A stretch of DNA of 64,000 bases, taken from assembly GCF_004054105.1 (NCBI RefSeq), contig NZ_SBLC01000014.1, positions 50,094 to 114,093 of the forward strand, written 5' to 3'. The position numbers were made by a program, and so were the translations under genes. This stretch comes from Falsigemmobacter intermedius. GTDB lineage: Bacteria; Pseudomonadota; Alphaproteobacteria; Rhodobacterales; Rhodobacteraceae. Below, piece after piece: positions 26,671-36,744 of this stretch (the first letter of the stretch is position 1; every line of letters starts with the position of its first letter). The notes below the pieces were generated by a model, which was not told the DNA's origin, made no database searches, and saw only the letters and a list, made by a program, of their open reading frames with translations.

Positions 26671-27876
26671 ATGTCTGCTCCCTCTTCCCCTGCCGCCACT
26701 CCGCCCCGCAGCGCCACCGCCTGGATCATCATCTTCGGGGTCAGCCTGTGCCATCTTTGCAATGATGTGCTGCAGTCGCTGCTCTCTGCGCTTTACCCGC
26801 TGCTGCGCGACGAATTCAGCCTCAGCTTCGGGCAGATCGGCCTTCTGACCTTTGCCTTTCAGATCACCGCTTCGCTGCTGCAGCCGGTGGTGGGGCTGGT
26901 GACCGACAAACATCCCTTCCCGCGCTCGCTGCCGCTGTCGAGCGCGGCAAGCCTTGCGGGCATTCTGATGCTGGCCTGGGCGCAGTCTTACGCCATGCTT
27001 TTTGCCGGAGCGATGCTGATCGGCCTTGGATCGGCAATCTTTCACCCTGAAGCATCGCGGGTCTCGCGAATGGCCTCTGGCGGGCGCTTCGGCACGGCCC
27101 AGAGTTTCTTCCAGGTGGGCGGTAATTTCGGGACGGCCATCGGCCCGCTGCTTGCGGCCTTCATTGTAGTGCCCTTCGGGCGCCCGACGATCGGCTGGTT
27201 TGGGCTGATCGCGCTTTGCGCGATGGTGATCCTGTGGCAGATCGGCAGCTGGTATATCCGCGCCATGGCGCGCAACGCCGGGAAAAAGGCCACCAGGGCC
27301 GTCGTGAAACTCAGCCGCAGACGGGTGATGACAGCCATCGTCATCCTGGCGCTGCTGACCTTCTCAAAGAACTTCTACACCGCAGGCATTAACAGCTATT
27401 ACACCTTTTTCCTGATCGAGCGCTTTGATCTGACCACGCAGCAGTCGCAGATGATGTTGTTTCTGTTTCTCGCCGCCATGGCGGTCGGCGTCATGCTCGG
27501 CGGGCCGTTTGGGGACCGCTTCGGCACGCTCAGCGTGATCTGGATCTCAATCCTGGGCGTGCTGCCCTTCACCCTGATGCTGCCCTATGCCGATCTCTTC
27601 TGGACCGGGGTGCTTTCGGTGATCATCGGTGTGCTGCTGGCTTCAGCCTTTCCGGCAATTGTGGTCTATGCTCAGGAGCTTGTGCCCGGACGTGTGGGTC
27701 TGATCGCGGGGATTTTCTTCGGCTTTGCCTTTGGCATGGGCGGCATCGGTGCTGCGGTCCTGGGTGAGATTGCCGATGCGAAGGGAATTTTCTTCGTCTA
27801 TCAGCTCTGCTCCGTCCTGCCCGCCATCGGGCTTCTGACGCTGTTTCTGCCACGGCGCTCTGAGATTTCTGACTGA
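26671..27876 (+). CDS. MFS exporter, fosmidomycin-resistance (Fsr) type
   Basis: Twelve-helix major facilitator, probably a drug or metabolite exporter. 401 aa. Family features are SLCHLCNDVLQSLLSALYPL at the start of helix 1 and SFFQVGGNFGTAIGPLLAA in the first half. The start at 26671 is preceded by GAAAGG; the in-frame ATG 48 nt upstream would add a basic tail. The substrate is unknown; Fsr homologues export fosmidomycin and other compounds. The next gene starts 40 nt downstream on the same strand. Confidence 0.85.
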   Translation: MSAPSSPAATPPRSATAWIIIFGVSLCHLCNDVLQSLLSALYPLLRDEFSLSFGQIGLLTFAFQITASLLQPVVGLVTDKHPFPRSLPLSSAASLAGILMLAWAQSYAMLFAGAMLIGLGSAIFHPEASRVSRMASGGRFGTAQSFFQVGGNFGTAIGPLLAAFIVVPFGRPTIGWFGLIALCAMVILWQIGSWYIRAMARNAGKKATRAVVKLSRRRVMTAIVILALLTFSKNFYTAGINSYYTFFLIERFDLTTQQSQMMLFLFLAAMAVGVMLGGPFGDRFGTLSVIWISILGVLPFTLMLPYADLFWTGVLSVIIGVLLASAFPAIVVYAQELVPGRVGLIAGIFFGFAFGMGGIGAAVLGEIADAKGIFFVYQLCSVLPAIGLLTLFLPRRSEISD

Positions 27877-27916
27877 GAAACTGGACAGACCTCTGCGCCG
27901 CAGGCAGTCTGAGCGC

Positions 27917-29572
27917 ATGTCAAAAGCCGCCCTCAGTTCGCTCTTTCACCTCTCCGCCCCGGCTGCCTTCGCCGGGGCGCTGGCATTTTCCGCGGCCCTT
28001 ACCCCCTCGCTGGTGCCGCGAAGCGGCATGCTGCAGGGTGGACTGGCCGGGCTGGCCTTTGCAGCCGCCTATCTGCTGGTGGTGCTGCTTCTGCTGATCT
28101 GGCAGACGCTGGGGCTGCCGGTGCCACGCGGACGCGGGGCAGAGCGCGCGGGGGCCAGTCTAAAGGCCCTGGGCGCTGTGGTGATGGTGGCGGCGCTGGC
28201 CCAGGCCTCTGCCTGGCAGAATGAAATCCGCCTGCTGATGGAGCTGGAGCCGGTTGAGACGGTCCGCCCGCTCACCATCGCGCTGACCGCTGCTGTGCTG
28301 GCCTTTGTGCTGATCTGGCTGGGGCGTCTTTTCCGCCTCGCAGTCGGGGTGATTGAGCGGCGGCTGAGCCGTCATCTTCCGCCCCGCCTCGCCTTTGTCA
28401 CCGGGCTGATCGGGGCGGTCTTTGTCTTTAACCTCCTCGGCAATGATGTGCTGCTGAGCCGGATCTACACGGCGCTGGACAAAAGCTACGCCCTGATTGA
28501 CCGCGCCCTGCCCGAAGATCAGCCGCCGCCCCTCGACGGTCTGCGCAGCGGCGGTCCCGGCTCTCTGCTCTCATGGGGCGATCTGGGTGCAGAGGGGCGC
28601 AATCGGGTAGCCGATCCGCTGGATGCTGCGACCATCGCAGAGATCACCGGCGCCCCGGCGCTGGAACCTTTGCGCCTCTATGTGGGCCTCGGATCCGCCT
28701 CAACCCCTGAGGAGCGCGCCGATCTGGCCCTGCGTGAGGCGATCCGCATAGGTGCATTTGAGCGCCGCCGCCTTGTCCTTGCCACGCCCACCGGCACCGG
28801 CTGGGTGGATCCGGCCGCCATGGTCCCGCTGGAGGTGGTGACCGGCGGCGATGTCGCGACGGTCTCGGTGCAATATTCCTATCTGCCAAGCTGGCTCTCG
28901 CTGCTCACCGTGCAAAGCTATGGCGTGCAGACCGCTCAGGCGACATTCAGCGCCTTTCACCGCTACTGGCAAAGCCTCCCCGAAGACAGCCGCCCCGAAT
29001 TCTGGCTCTTCGGGCTGAGCCTCGGTGCCCTGCATTCCGATCTGTCCGCCGATCTCTATGATGTGATCGCCGCGCCCTACACAGGCGCCTTCCGTGCAGG
29101 CCCGCCCTTCGCCGGACAAAGCTGGCAGCATCTGACCGCCGACCGCGCCCCGGAGAGCCCCGCCTGGAGACCCCTCTACGGCGACGGCCGGGTCGTTCGC
29201 TTCATCAACCAGACCTCCGGCAGCACACCGCCGCCCGCGGCGCCGGACTGGGGCCCGGTCAGGATTCTCTACCTTCAATATCCCTCTGACGGAATTACCT
29301 TTTTCTCTCCCAACCTGCTGTGGCGCCGCCCTGCCTGGCTCAGCGGCCCGGCACCGCATGATGTCAGCCCGAATCTGCGCTGGCTGCCGCTTGTCACCTT
29401 TTTCCAGGTAGGTTTCGATCTGCTGACCGCCACCACCACTCCGGCAGGCTACGGCCATGTTTATGCCGCGCGGGATTACCTCTACGGCTGGCAGTCGCTT
29501 CTTAACGACCCGCCGCTGAGCACAGAGGCAATGGCCCGTCTGAACGCGCTCTTTCGCGCCCGCAACCTGTGA
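27917..29572 (+). CDS. Membrane alpha/beta-hydrolase family protein
   Basis: 551 aa. The N-terminal half has four to five hydrophobic segments (about 10-170), the second half is an alpha/beta-hydrolase with the nucleophile elbow GLSLGA (in [13 protein letters not shown], about 370). This two-part layout matches the Abhydrolase_9 N- and C-terminal domains; substrates in this family are not known to me. [13 protein letters not shown] near the N-terminus is also family-typical. Possibly co-transcribed with the upstream MFS gene (40 bp gap). Confidence 0.82.
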   Translation: MSKAALSSLFHLSAPAAFAGALAFSAALTPSLVPRSGMLQGGLAGLAFAAAYLLVVLLLLIWQTLGLPVPRGRGAERAGASLKALGAVVMVAALAQASAWQNEIRLLMELEPVETVRPLTIALTAAVLAFVLIWLGRLFRLAVGVIERRLSRHLPPRLAFVTGLIGAVFVFNLLGNDVLLSRIYTALDKSYALIDRALPEDQPPPLDGLRSGGPGSLLSWGDLGAEGRNRVADPLDAATIAEITGAPALEPLRLYVGLGSASTPEERADLALREAIRIGAFERRRLVLATPTGTGWVDPAAMVPLEVVTGGDVATVSVQYSYLPSWLSLLTVQSYGVQTAQATFSAFHRYWQSLPEDSRPEFWLFGLSLGALHSDLSADLYDVIAAPYTGAFRAGPPFAGQSWQHLTADRAPESPAWRPLYGDGRVVRFINQTSGSTPPPAAPDWGPVRILYLQYPSDGITFFSPNLLWRRPAWLSGPAPHDVSPNLRWLPLVTFFQVGFDLLTATTTPAGYGHVYAARDYLYGWQSLLNDPPLSTEAMARLNALFRARNL

Positions 29573-29636
29573 GACCTGTTCCCTCTGCCGCAGGGCCTGT
29601 TATATGGGGCCGACAGCCAGTGCAGGGGGATGCGTC

Positions 29637-30869
29637 ATGTCCGAGACCACCAAAAACAGCTTCATGACCGGTCCCGACGAGCAGGGACGCTTCGGGATCT
29701 TCGGCGGCCGCTTCGTGTCGGAAACCCTGATGCCGCTGATTCTCGAGCTTGAGAAGCAATATAATTTCGCCAAGACCGACCCCGCCTTCCGCGCAGAGAT
29801 GGAAGATCTGTGGAAGAACTACGTCGGGCGTCCCTCGCCGCTCTATTACGCGCCGCGATTGACGGAAAAGCTCGGCGGCGCAAAAGTTTACCTCAAGCGT
29901 GAAGAGCTGAATCACACCGGCGCCCATAAGATCAACAACGTGCTCGGCCAGATCATCCTGGCGCGCCGGATGGGTAAAACCCGCATCATCGCCGAAACCG
30001 GTGCCGGTCAGCACGGTGTGGCCACCGCCACGGTCTGCGCGAAATTCGGTCTGAAATGCGTCGTCTATATGGGCGCCCATGACGTTGAACGTCAGGCCCC
30101 CAACGTCTTCCGCATGCGCCTCCTCGGTGCCGAAGTGATCCCGGTCACCTCTGGCCGCGGCACGCTGAAAGACGCGATGAATGACGCGCTGCGCGACTGG
30201 GTGACGAATGTCGCCGATACCTTCTACTGCATCGGAACCGTCGCCGGGCCGCACCCCTACCCCGCCATGGTCCGCGACTTCCAGGCCGTGATCGGTGAGG
30301 AAACCCGTCAGCAATTGCAGGAACAGGAAGGCGAAGGACGGCTGCCGGACGTCGTGGTCGCCGCGGTCGGCGGTGGCTCTAATGCCATGGGCCTCTTCTA
30401 TCCCTTCCTCGACGATTCTTCCGTGCGCATCATTGGCGTCGAGGCCGGCGGCAAAGGCGTAGATGACCGGATGGAGCATTGCGCCTCGCTCGCCGGCGGC
30501 CGACCCGGCGTTCTTCATGGTAACCGGACCTATCTGCTGCAGGATGAAGACGGTCAGATCCTTGAGGGCTATTCGATCTCTGCCGGACTGGATTACCCCG
30601 GCATCGGACCTGAGCACTCATGGCTGCACGACATCGGCCGCGCCGAATATGTGTCAATCACCGACGCCGAGGCGCTCGAGGCCTTCCAGGAGCTTTGTGC
30701 CCTTGAGGGGATTATCCCCGCGCTTGAATCGTCACATGCCATTGCGCACGTCATGAAGCTTGCACCGACGCTGCCGAAAGAACAGATCATCGTGGTCAAC
30801 CTCTCAGGCCGCGGCGATAAGGACATCTTCACGGTCGCAAAGCATCTCGGATTTGACATGAAGATCTGA
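29637..30869 (+). CDS. trpB: Tryptophan synthase beta subunit
   Basis: Joins indole and L-serine to L-tryptophan using PLP. 410 aa. The PLP lysine lies in HTGAHKINN (about residue 98), the glycine-rich phosphate loop is GGGSNAMG (about 245), and [12 protein letters not shown] is conserved. The N-terminus [20 protein letters not shown] is typical of TrpB1. The start at 29637 is chosen because the family N-terminus begins there. trpF and trpA are not adjacent: the next gene, der, is convergent. Confidence 0.97.
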   Translation: MSETTKNSFMTGPDEQGRFGIFGGRFVSETLMPLILELEKQYNFAKTDPAFRAEMEDLWKNYVGRPSPLYYAPRLTEKLGGAKVYLKREELNHTGAHKINNVLGQIILARRMGKTRIIAETGAGQHGVATATVCAKFGLKCVVYMGAHDVERQAPNVFRMRLLGAEVIPVTSGRGTLKDAMNDALRDWVTNVADTFYCIGTVAGPHPYPAMVRDFQAVIGEETRQQLQEQEGEGRLPDVVVAAVGGGSNAMGLFYPFLDDSSVRIIGVEAGGKGVDDRMEHCASLAGGRPGVLHGNRTYLLQDEDGQILEGYSISAGLDYPGIGPEHSWLHDIGRAEYVSITDAEALEAFQELCALEGIIPALESSHAIAHVMKLAPTLPKEQIIVVNLSGRGDKDIFTVAKHLGFDMKI

Positions 30870-30936
30870 CGATCAGACCGGATTGTGCTTCGGCACCCCC
30901 AGGGAGGGCTGTCTGCCCTCCCCGGACCCCACCCGA

Positions 30937-31013
30937 GAGTATTTCATAAAAGCCAAAACAAAAGGCGCTCCGGATCGGGCGCCTTTTTGGTTTTTGGGTT
31001 TTAAAAAATACTC
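30937..31013. terminator. Bidirectional terminator between trpB and der, flanked by inverted GAGTATTT motifs
   Basis: AAAGGCGC (30961-30968) and GCGCCTTT (30979-30986) form an 8-bp stem with an A-run before and a T-run after, so it can end transcription from both sides. GAGTATTT lies at 30937-30944 and its inverse AAATACTC at 31006-31013. The plus-strand half closely matches the terminator region at 53614-53670. Confidence 0.85.
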
Positions 31014-31023
31014 TGCGGAGGGT

Positions 31024-31046
31024 CCGGGAGGTGCAAAACCTCCCGG
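31024..31046 (-). terminator. Second hairpin downstream of der
   Basis: CCGGGAGGT (31024-31032) pairs perfectly with ACCTCCCGG (31038-31046) around a 5-nt loop, 8 nt past the der stop. On the minus strand a run of six T follows after about 16 nt. Confidence 0.6.
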
Positions 31047-31053
31047 GGGTGCC

Positions 31054-32544
31054 TCAGGTGCGACCGGCGCGTTCTTTGCCCGTCTTACCCGCCTTACCGT
31101 CCATATGCTTGCGCAGGCGAGATGGCGTATGGAATTTCTTCTCGCGGTAAGGGTTCTCATTCCCCTGTCCGCGCAGGAAAATCCGGATCGGCGTACCTGG
31201 CATATTGAAATCCGCGCGCAGGCCATTGATCAGGTAGCGCTTGTAGCTTTCCGGAATATCCTCGGGGCGCGAGCACTTGATGACGAAGCCCGGCGGACGG
31301 GTTTTCGCCTGAGTAATGTAGCGCAGCTTGATGCGGTGACCGCCCGGCGCCGGCGGCGGGTGCGCCTCGGTCATCGTCTTCAGCCAGAGGTTCAGCTTGT
31401 TCGTCGCAATGCGGCGGTTCCAGACAGCATGCGCTTTCAGGATTGCCCCGCGCAGACGATCAAGTCCGCGACCGGTGCGCGCGCAGATGGTGACCAGAGG
31501 TGCACCGCGCAGTTCCGGCAGAAGACGCTCGAACATCTCTTTGAGCTCTGCGAGCTTCTCGTTCTTGTCTTCGATCAGATCCCATTTGTTGACCGCAACC
31601 ACGACCGCGCGGCCTTCACGCTCAGCAAAGCCTGCGATGCGGAGGTCCTGCACTTCAAACGGGATCTGAGCGTCGAGCAGAACGACGACCACTTCCGAGA
31701 AACGCACGGCGCGCAGACCGTCCGCCACCGAGAGCTTTTCAAGCTTCTCGTCGACCCGGCCTTTTTTTCGCATGCCTGCCGTGTCCCAGATCCGGATCGG
31801 GGTGTCTTCCCACTCGGTACGGATCGAGATCGCATCGCGGGTGATGCCAGCTTCCGGGCCGGTCAGCATGCGGTCTTCGCCGAGGATCTGGTTCACCAGG
31901 GTCGATTTGCCTGCGTTCGGACGGCCGATGACGGCGATCTGAAGCGGTTTGGCCTGGGTGATCAGCGGCTCGCCGTCAAAATCCTCTTCGCTGTCCTCGG
32001 GGATATCAACGTCGACTTCCGGTGCGTCAGCTTCTGCACGCTCTTTGAACTCCGTCGCGAGCGGGCGCAGCATATAATAGAGGTCATCCATGCCCTCGCC
32101 ATGCTCGGCGGAAAGGCGCAGCGGCTCTCCCAGGCCGAGGCTCCAGGCTTCGAGCGCTTCAGCCTCACCGGCTTTGCCTTCGGCTTTGTTCACGCCCAGA
32201 ATCACGCGGGCGTTCTTTTTGCGCAGGATATCCGCAAAGGTTTCATCCGAGGGCGTGATGCCGACACGGCCATCCACCAGGAAGAGGCAGATATCGGCCA
32301 TATCCACAGCGCGCTCGGTCAGGCGGCGCATCCGCCCCTGAAGCGAATCGTCGGTCACTTCTTCGAGACCGGCGGTGTCGATGACCGTGAAGCGCATATC
32401 CATGAGCTTCGCATCGCCCTCGCGCAGGTCACGGGTCACCCCGGGCTGGTCGTCAACCAGCGCCAGACGTTTGCCGACAAGGCGGTTAAAAAGCGTCGAC
32501 TTGCCCACATTCGGGCGCCCGACGATGGCCAGCGTGAAGCTCAT
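31054..32544 (-). CDS. der: Ribosome assembly GTPase Der (EngA)
   Basis: Essential double-GTPase that matures the 50S ribosomal subunit. 496 aa. G domain 1: GRPNVGKST (about 9-17), DTAGLEE, and VNKAEG in place of NKxD. G domain 2: GRPNAGKST (about 207-215), DTAGMRK and VNKWDL. A KH-like C-terminal domain follows, with an extended basic tail. The NKAE variant in domain 1 (Glu for Asp) is one I believe is common in alphaproteobacterial Der, so not taken as loss of function. Third gene of the yfgM-like/bamB/der block. Confidence 0.96.
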   Translation of the reverse strand: MSFTLAIVGRPNVGKSTLFNRLVGKRLALVDDQPGVTRDLREGDAKLMDMRFTVIDTAGLEEVTDDSLQGRMRRLTERAVDMADICLFLVDGRVGITPSDETFADILRKKNARVILGVNKAEGKAGEAEALEAWSLGLGEPLRLSAEHGEGMDDLYYMLRPLATEFKERAEADAPEVDVDIPEDSEEDFDGEPLITQAKPLQIAVIGRPNAGKSTLVNQILGEDRMLTGPEAGITRDAISIRTEWEDTPIRIWDTAGMRKKGRVDEKLEKLSVADGLRAVRFSEVVVVLLDAQIPFEVQDLRIAGFAEREGRAVVVAVNKWDLIEDKNEKLAELKEMFERLLPELRGAPLVTICARTGRGLDRLRGAILKAHAVWNRRIATNKLNLWLKTMTEAHPPPAPGGHRIKLRYITQAKTRPPGFVIKCSRPEDIPESYKRYLINGLRADFNMPGTPIRIFLRGQGNENPYREKKFHTPSRLRKHMDGKAGKTGKERAGRT

Positions 32545-32610
32545 GCGTGATTCTCCGTCAGCGTGCGGGAAGGCAGCACGCGAAGAAAGGGGGCTTACAC
32601 GCTTTTGGCC

Positions 32611-33981
32611 TCAGCGGAAAGCCCGAAGCTGCCCTTTTGAAGTCAGAACGTAAATCGTGCCACCAGCCACTGCCGGCGGTGCGACCGCGCCGTCGCCCAT
32701 CGCGATGGCCCCAAGCGAGGCCCCGCTTTCGGGCGAGAAGAAGCGCATCTGCCCGTCAGAGGAGACGACGACCAGACGACCACCGGCAAGAACCGGGCCA
32801 TAATGGCCATAAACCTCAAGCTGTTTGCGGGCCGGGGTGCGGGTGTATTGCCCCATCGGCACCGACCAGATGGTCTCGCCGGTTTCGGCGTTCAGCCGCA
32901 CAAGACGGCCCTGATCAGAAACCAGGAAGACCGAGCCACCGGCCGCCCAGACCGCATTCATGCTGCCTTCTTTGGCATCCCAGAGCATCTGGCCATTGCC
33001 GGCATTGAAAGCAACGGTGCGACCCGAAGAGGAGCCGACGTAGACCTTGCCGCCCGAAACCACCGGATCACCGGTGATCTCCTGCAGATAGGCAACGGCT
33101 GCACCACGGCGCTGGCCGGCCACGGCCCCCTGCCAGGTGATCTCGCCTTTGTTGCGGTCGATTGCCACAACCTGACCCGAGGAATAGGGCACCACCACGG
33201 TGGAGCCGTTCAGGGCGGGCGCAGTGCCGCCCAGAAGACCGGTGCCCTGCCGGACGCCGGTATGGGCCCATTTCACTGTGCCATTGGCGCCGTTGACAGC
33301 CCAGGCCCCGGCATCGCGGCCGGTGACATAGACCGTGCCGCCCTGCACCACAGGCGCGCCCGAGACGGGCGCCGAGAACTTCTGCCGCCAGAGGATACCG
33401 CCCGAAGCCGGGTCCAGCGCCAGCAGCTCTCCGAAGCCCGTGGTGACATAAAGCCGCCCGTCGCCATAGGCCATTCCACCGCCATTGGCGGCGTCGATAT
33501 TTTCACCCGCAGGCGCGAGGTTCACGCTGTAGAGCGTGCCGCCATTGGCCGTGGAAGTGGCCACCAGCTGGTTGCGGCTGTCGATGGTAAAGGCGCGGCC
33601 TGCGGCCACGATCGGCGCGGCGGAGAGACGGTTGCGCTTGCCTGCCCCCGATCCGATCGTCGCGGCCCAGATCATCTGCGGCTGGGCCGAGAGCGCCAGA
33701 TGCGGCATCGAGCGGGTTGCGGAACCGGCACGATGGCTCCATTCCGCATTGGTCTGCGCGGGGCCTGCGCTGAAGGGGGCGGTGCGGTTCTGCGGCGCGG
33801 CGGGATCAGCGACGAAGCCCCCGGCAGCGGCGGCCTGTATCTCATCAACAGGCGTGCGGGTGTCAAACCGCTGACCGCTGAGGATCACATCTTTTTCACA
33901 TCCGGCGAGAACCACCGAAACTGCCACTGCCCCAAGGACTGCGCCGAGTTTTGCCACGAAGCCTCTTCCCCTTACCTTCAC
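32611..33981 (-). CDS. bamB: Outer-membrane assembly lipoprotein BamB-like (PQQ beta-propeller)
   Basis: Scaffold lipoprotein of the BAM complex that inserts beta-barrel proteins. 456 aa. Signal peptide with lipobox VLAGC (about residue 28), then an eight-blade PQQ-type propeller from about 110 to the end, seen as repeated G-x-V-Y-V/W motifs (GGTVYVTGRDAGAWAVNGANG, GGKVYVGSSSGRTVAFNAGNG). The propeller repeats and the placement between a yfgM-like gene and der match the conserved gamma- and alphaproteobacterial order. It starts 29 bp after the yfgM-like stop. Confidence 0.88.
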   Translation of the reverse strand: MKVRGRGFVAKLGAVLGAVAVSVVLAGCEKDVILSGQRFDTRTPVDEIQAAAAGGFVADPAAPQNRTAPFSAGPAQTNAEWSHRAGSATRSMPHLALSAQPQMIWAATIGSGAGKRNRLSAAPIVAAGRAFTIDSRNQLVATSTANGGTLYSVNLAPAGENIDAANGGGMAYGDGRLYVTTGFGELLALDPASGGILWRQKFSAPVSGAPVVQGGTVYVTGRDAGAWAVNGANGTVKWAHTGVRQGTGLLGGTAPALNGSTVVVPYSSGQVVAIDRNKGEITWQGAVAGQRRGAAVAYLQEITGDPVVSGGKVYVGSSSGRTVAFNAGNGQMLWDAKEGSMNAVWAAGGSVFLVSDQGRLVRLNAETGETIWSVPMGQYTRTPARKQLEVYGHYGPVLAGGRLVVVSSDGQMRFFSPESGASLGAIAMGDGAVAPPAVAGGTIYVLTSKGQLRAFR

Positions 33982-34010
33982 TGACGGGGCGCGGTGGCCC
34001 CTTCAGGATG

Positions 34011-34682
34011 TCAGTTCTGTGCGGACGGCGGCGCTTCGCCACCGAGGATCACAATCATCTGCCCGGCGCGGCTGCGCAAGCCCGTCGGCGCTTCGGTTGA
34101 CGCCTGAAGCGCGCGGAAATCCGCCAGGGCTGCCTCGCGCTCGCCTGCGGCGACTTTGTCGAAGGCCAGCTGCTCCAGCGCCAGCGGACGGAAGGCCCGG
34201 CCCGGAGCGGCAAGCGCTTCAAGGCCCGCCTGACGTGCCGCAGGCTCATGGCCTGCGCCCGGTGCGATCAGCCAGCGCAGCGAGGCCAGATCCCGCCAGA
34301 CCGGCGAGACCGAGCCATCTTCGGCCACGGCTTTCAGCCCGGCCAGCGCTTCGCTGCGCGCAGCCGCATCTTCAGAGGCGAAAGCCTCTCCCGCAGCCAG
34401 CAGCATTTTCAAAGCCGCACGGTCGCCGGTGCCATCAACAGCCGCCAGCGCTTTCTGGCGGGCAACTGCATCGGGCGCATCCATGGCCGCCAGAAGCGCG
34501 TCGCCATAAACCTCAGCATCGGCACGTTTGACCGATTTATCCCACTCGAAATAGGCCGCACCGCCCACGAGCGCGATAATGCCCGCAATGCCGATCCAGC
34601 CATAGCGCTTGAGATAACCAAAGAGCCGCTCGCGGCGAACCTCTTCGGTCACTTCGTCGATGAAACTCTCGTTGTTTGACAC
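34011..34682 (-). CDS. YfgM-like tetratricopeptide membrane protein
   Basis: 223 aa inner-membrane protein with a short cytoplasmic N-terminus, one membrane segment (WIGIAGIIALVGGAAYF, about 28-44) and a periplasmic TPR-like helical domain. The N-terminal VTEEVRRERLFGYLKRYG is typical of the family next to bamB and der. YfgM in Escherichia coli associates with the Sec translocon and periplasmic chaperones; a similar envelope role is inferred here. First gene of the three-gene block. Confidence 0.82.
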   Translation of the reverse strand: MSNNESFIDEVTEEVRRERLFGYLKRYGWIGIAGIIALVGGAAYFEWDKSVKRADAEVYGDALLAAMDAPDAVARQKALAAVDGTGDRAALKMLLAAGEAFASEDAAARSEALAGLKAVAEDGSVSPVWRDLASLRWLIAPGAGHEPAARQAGLEALAAPGRAFRPLALEQLAFDKVAAGEREAALADFRALQASTEAPTGLRSRAGQMIVILGGEAPPSAQN

Positions 34683-34764
34683 GGGATCAGGCCTCTTTTC
34701 GCTCGATCCGTCTTACACTTATGCGCTCTCGCTTGCCAAGCCCCGTGAGGGGAGAGGCGGGCGC

Positions 34765-36606
34765 TTACGCGCCCGTCTGCATATCCGAGGCCTGCCGCGC
34801 CCACATGGCGGCATAGCGCCCGCCTTTGGCCAGCAGTTCCTCATGGCGGCCCCGCTCAACCACTTCACCGGCGTCGAGCACCAGGATTTCATCCGCATCC
34901 GCGATGGTCGAAAGCCGGTGCGCGATGGAAATCACCGTGCGGCCCTGCCCCATTTCACGCAAAGAGTCCTGGATATCGCGCTCGGTCTGCGTATCGAGGG
35001 CTGAGGTCGCCTCATCGAGCAGCAGGATCGGCGGGTTTTTCAGAATGGTCCGCGCGATACCGACGCGCTGCTTTTCCCCGCCCGAGAGTTTCAGCCCGCG
35101 CTCACCCACTTTCGTTTCATAGCCTTCCGGCAGCGAGATGATGAAATCGTGAATTTTCGCAGCTTTTGCAGCGGCTTCGATCTCTTCGCGGGTGGCATCT
35201 GCGCGCCCGTAGGCGATGTTGTAAAGGACGGTGTCGTTGAAGAGAACCGTATCCTGCGGCACCACACCGATCGCCTGATGCAGCGAATGCTGGGTGATGT
35301 CGCGGATGTCCTGGCCATCGATTTTCACCGCGCCTTCCACCACATCATAGAAGCGGAAGAGCAGCCGCCCGATGGTGGATTTACCCGAACCGGACGGTCC
35401 GACCAGCGCAAGGGTTTTGCCGGCCGGCACCTCAAAGCTGACGCCTTTGAGAATGGGGCGCGACGGGTCGTAGCCGAATTTCACATCCTCGAAGCGGATC
35501 GCCCCGCCCGCGACGGCCAGTTTCGGCGCCTCAGCCTTATCGGTGATTTCAGCAGGCTGGTTCAGCAGGCCGAACATCTCGCCCATATCGACCAGCGCCT
35601 GACGGATTTCGCGGTAAACGGTGCCCAGAAAGCCCAGCGGCATGGTGATCTGAATCATATAGGCGTTGACCATGACGAAGTCGCCGACGGTCAGATCACC
35701 GCTCTGCACCCCCATGGCGGCCAGAACCATGACGATGATCAGCCCCAGGGTGATGATAAAGGCCTGACCGAAGTTCAGCATCGACAGCGACTGACCGGTC
35801 TGAATCGCAGCCTTTTCATAGCCTGCCATGGCCGCATCGTAGCGTGCCGCTTCGCGCGCTTCCGCGCCGAAGTATTTCACCGTTTCATAGTTCAGCAGGC
35901 TGTCGACAGCCTTCTGGTTCGCCTCAGTATCAAGATCGTTCATCCGGCGGCGCAGGTTCACCCGCCATTCGGTCACCCGCAGCGTCCAGAGAACATAGAC
36001 CGCCACCACAACCACGACGGTCGCCACATAGGCAAAACCAAAGAGCGTGGCGAAGATGACCGAGACCAGCAGCAGTTCCAGAATCAGCGGCCCGATCGAG
36101 AAGATCAGAAAGCGCAGCAGGAAGTCGACGCCCTTCACCCCGCGCTCAATGATGCGCGACAGCCCCCCGGTGCGGCGGGTGATGTGATAGCGCAGCGAAA
36201 GGCGGTGAATATGGCTGAAGCTCTGGCGCGCAAGCTCGCGCAGCGCCCGCTGGCCGACTTTGACGAAGATCACATCGCGCAGTTCCGTAAAGCCTGCGGT
36301 CAGCAGACGCGCGACCCCATAGGCCAGCGTCAGCCCGATCGCACCCAGCCCCAGGGCGGAGAGACCATGATCCGCCGGCAGTTCGCCCGCCAGCGCGTCC
36401 ACCGCGCCTTTGAAGAACCACGGCACCGAGACCGAGATGAACTTCGCCAGCAAAAGCACCACCAGAGCCGCTGAGACGCGCTGGCGCACCCAGGCCTGAT
36501 CTTTCGGCCAGACGAAGGGAATGACGCGCCGCAGCGTGTCGCGTGCCGAAGCACGGGGGGTATCAGCGGAGGCAGGCTCCGGTTTGGCTTGTGCGAGATG
36601 CCGCAT
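34765..36606 (-). CDS. ABC exporter, Atm1/HMT1 type (fused permease and ATPase)
   Basis: 613 aa half-transporter acting as a dimer in the inner membrane. Six membrane helices (about 40-330) precede the ATPase: Walker A GPSGSGKST (about 405), the Q-loop, signature LSGGEKQR (about 507), Walker B ILLLDEATSALD and the H-loop IAHRLST. The N-terminus (LRRVIPFVWPKDQAWVRQRV) and YFGAEAREAARYD are Atm1-like. Relatives export glutathione-linked sulfur or metal compounds; the substrate is inferred. Confidence 0.92.
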   Translation of the reverse strand: MRHLAQAKPEPASADTPRASARDTLRRVIPFVWPKDQAWVRQRVSAALVVLLLAKFISVSVPWFFKGAVDALAGELPADHGLSALGLGAIGLTLAYGVARLLTAGFTELRDVIFVKVGQRALRELARQSFSHIHRLSLRYHITRRTGGLSRIIERGVKGVDFLLRFLIFSIGPLILELLLVSVIFATLFGFAYVATVVVVVAVYVLWTLRVTEWRVNLRRRMNDLDTEANQKAVDSLLNYETVKYFGAEAREAARYDAAMAGYEKAAIQTGQSLSMLNFGQAFIITLGLIIVMVLAAMGVQSGDLTVGDFVMVNAYMIQITMPLGFLGTVYREIRQALVDMGEMFGLLNQPAEITDKAEAPKLAVAGGAIRFEDVKFGYDPSRPILKGVSFEVPAGKTLALVGPSGSGKSTIGRLLFRFYDVVEGAVKIDGQDIRDITQHSLHQAIGVVPQDTVLFNDTVLYNIAYGRADATREEIEAAAKAAKIHDFIISLPEGYETKVGERGLKLSGGEKQRVGIARTILKNPPILLLDEATSALDTQTERDIQDSLREMGQGRTVISIAHRLSTIADADEILVLDAGEVVERGRHEELLAKGGRYAAMWARQASDMQTGA

Positions 36607-36744
36607 GGCTGTCCGTTCCTTGAGGTCGCGGAGAGATAGGCCGGTGGGGCGCGGGTTTCCAGCCCCGGGAAGGTTTTGCCGGAGGGTCTGAGGAGAACTT
36701 CCGGCAGATGCGCCGCTTTGGCGCCGCAGCCGCAGGCCCTTACA

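Noticed and set aside
31054..32544. Der G-domain 1 NKAE as loss of function
   Set aside because: All other G motifs are intact and I recall similar Glu/Ser variants of NKxD in alphaproteobacterial Der proteins, so it looks like a lineage feature.
35149..36474. 441-aa plus-strand frame opposite the ABC exporter
   Set aside because: Shadow frame, His/Gln/Arg-rich with no domain; the ABC exporter on the minus strand has all expected motifs.
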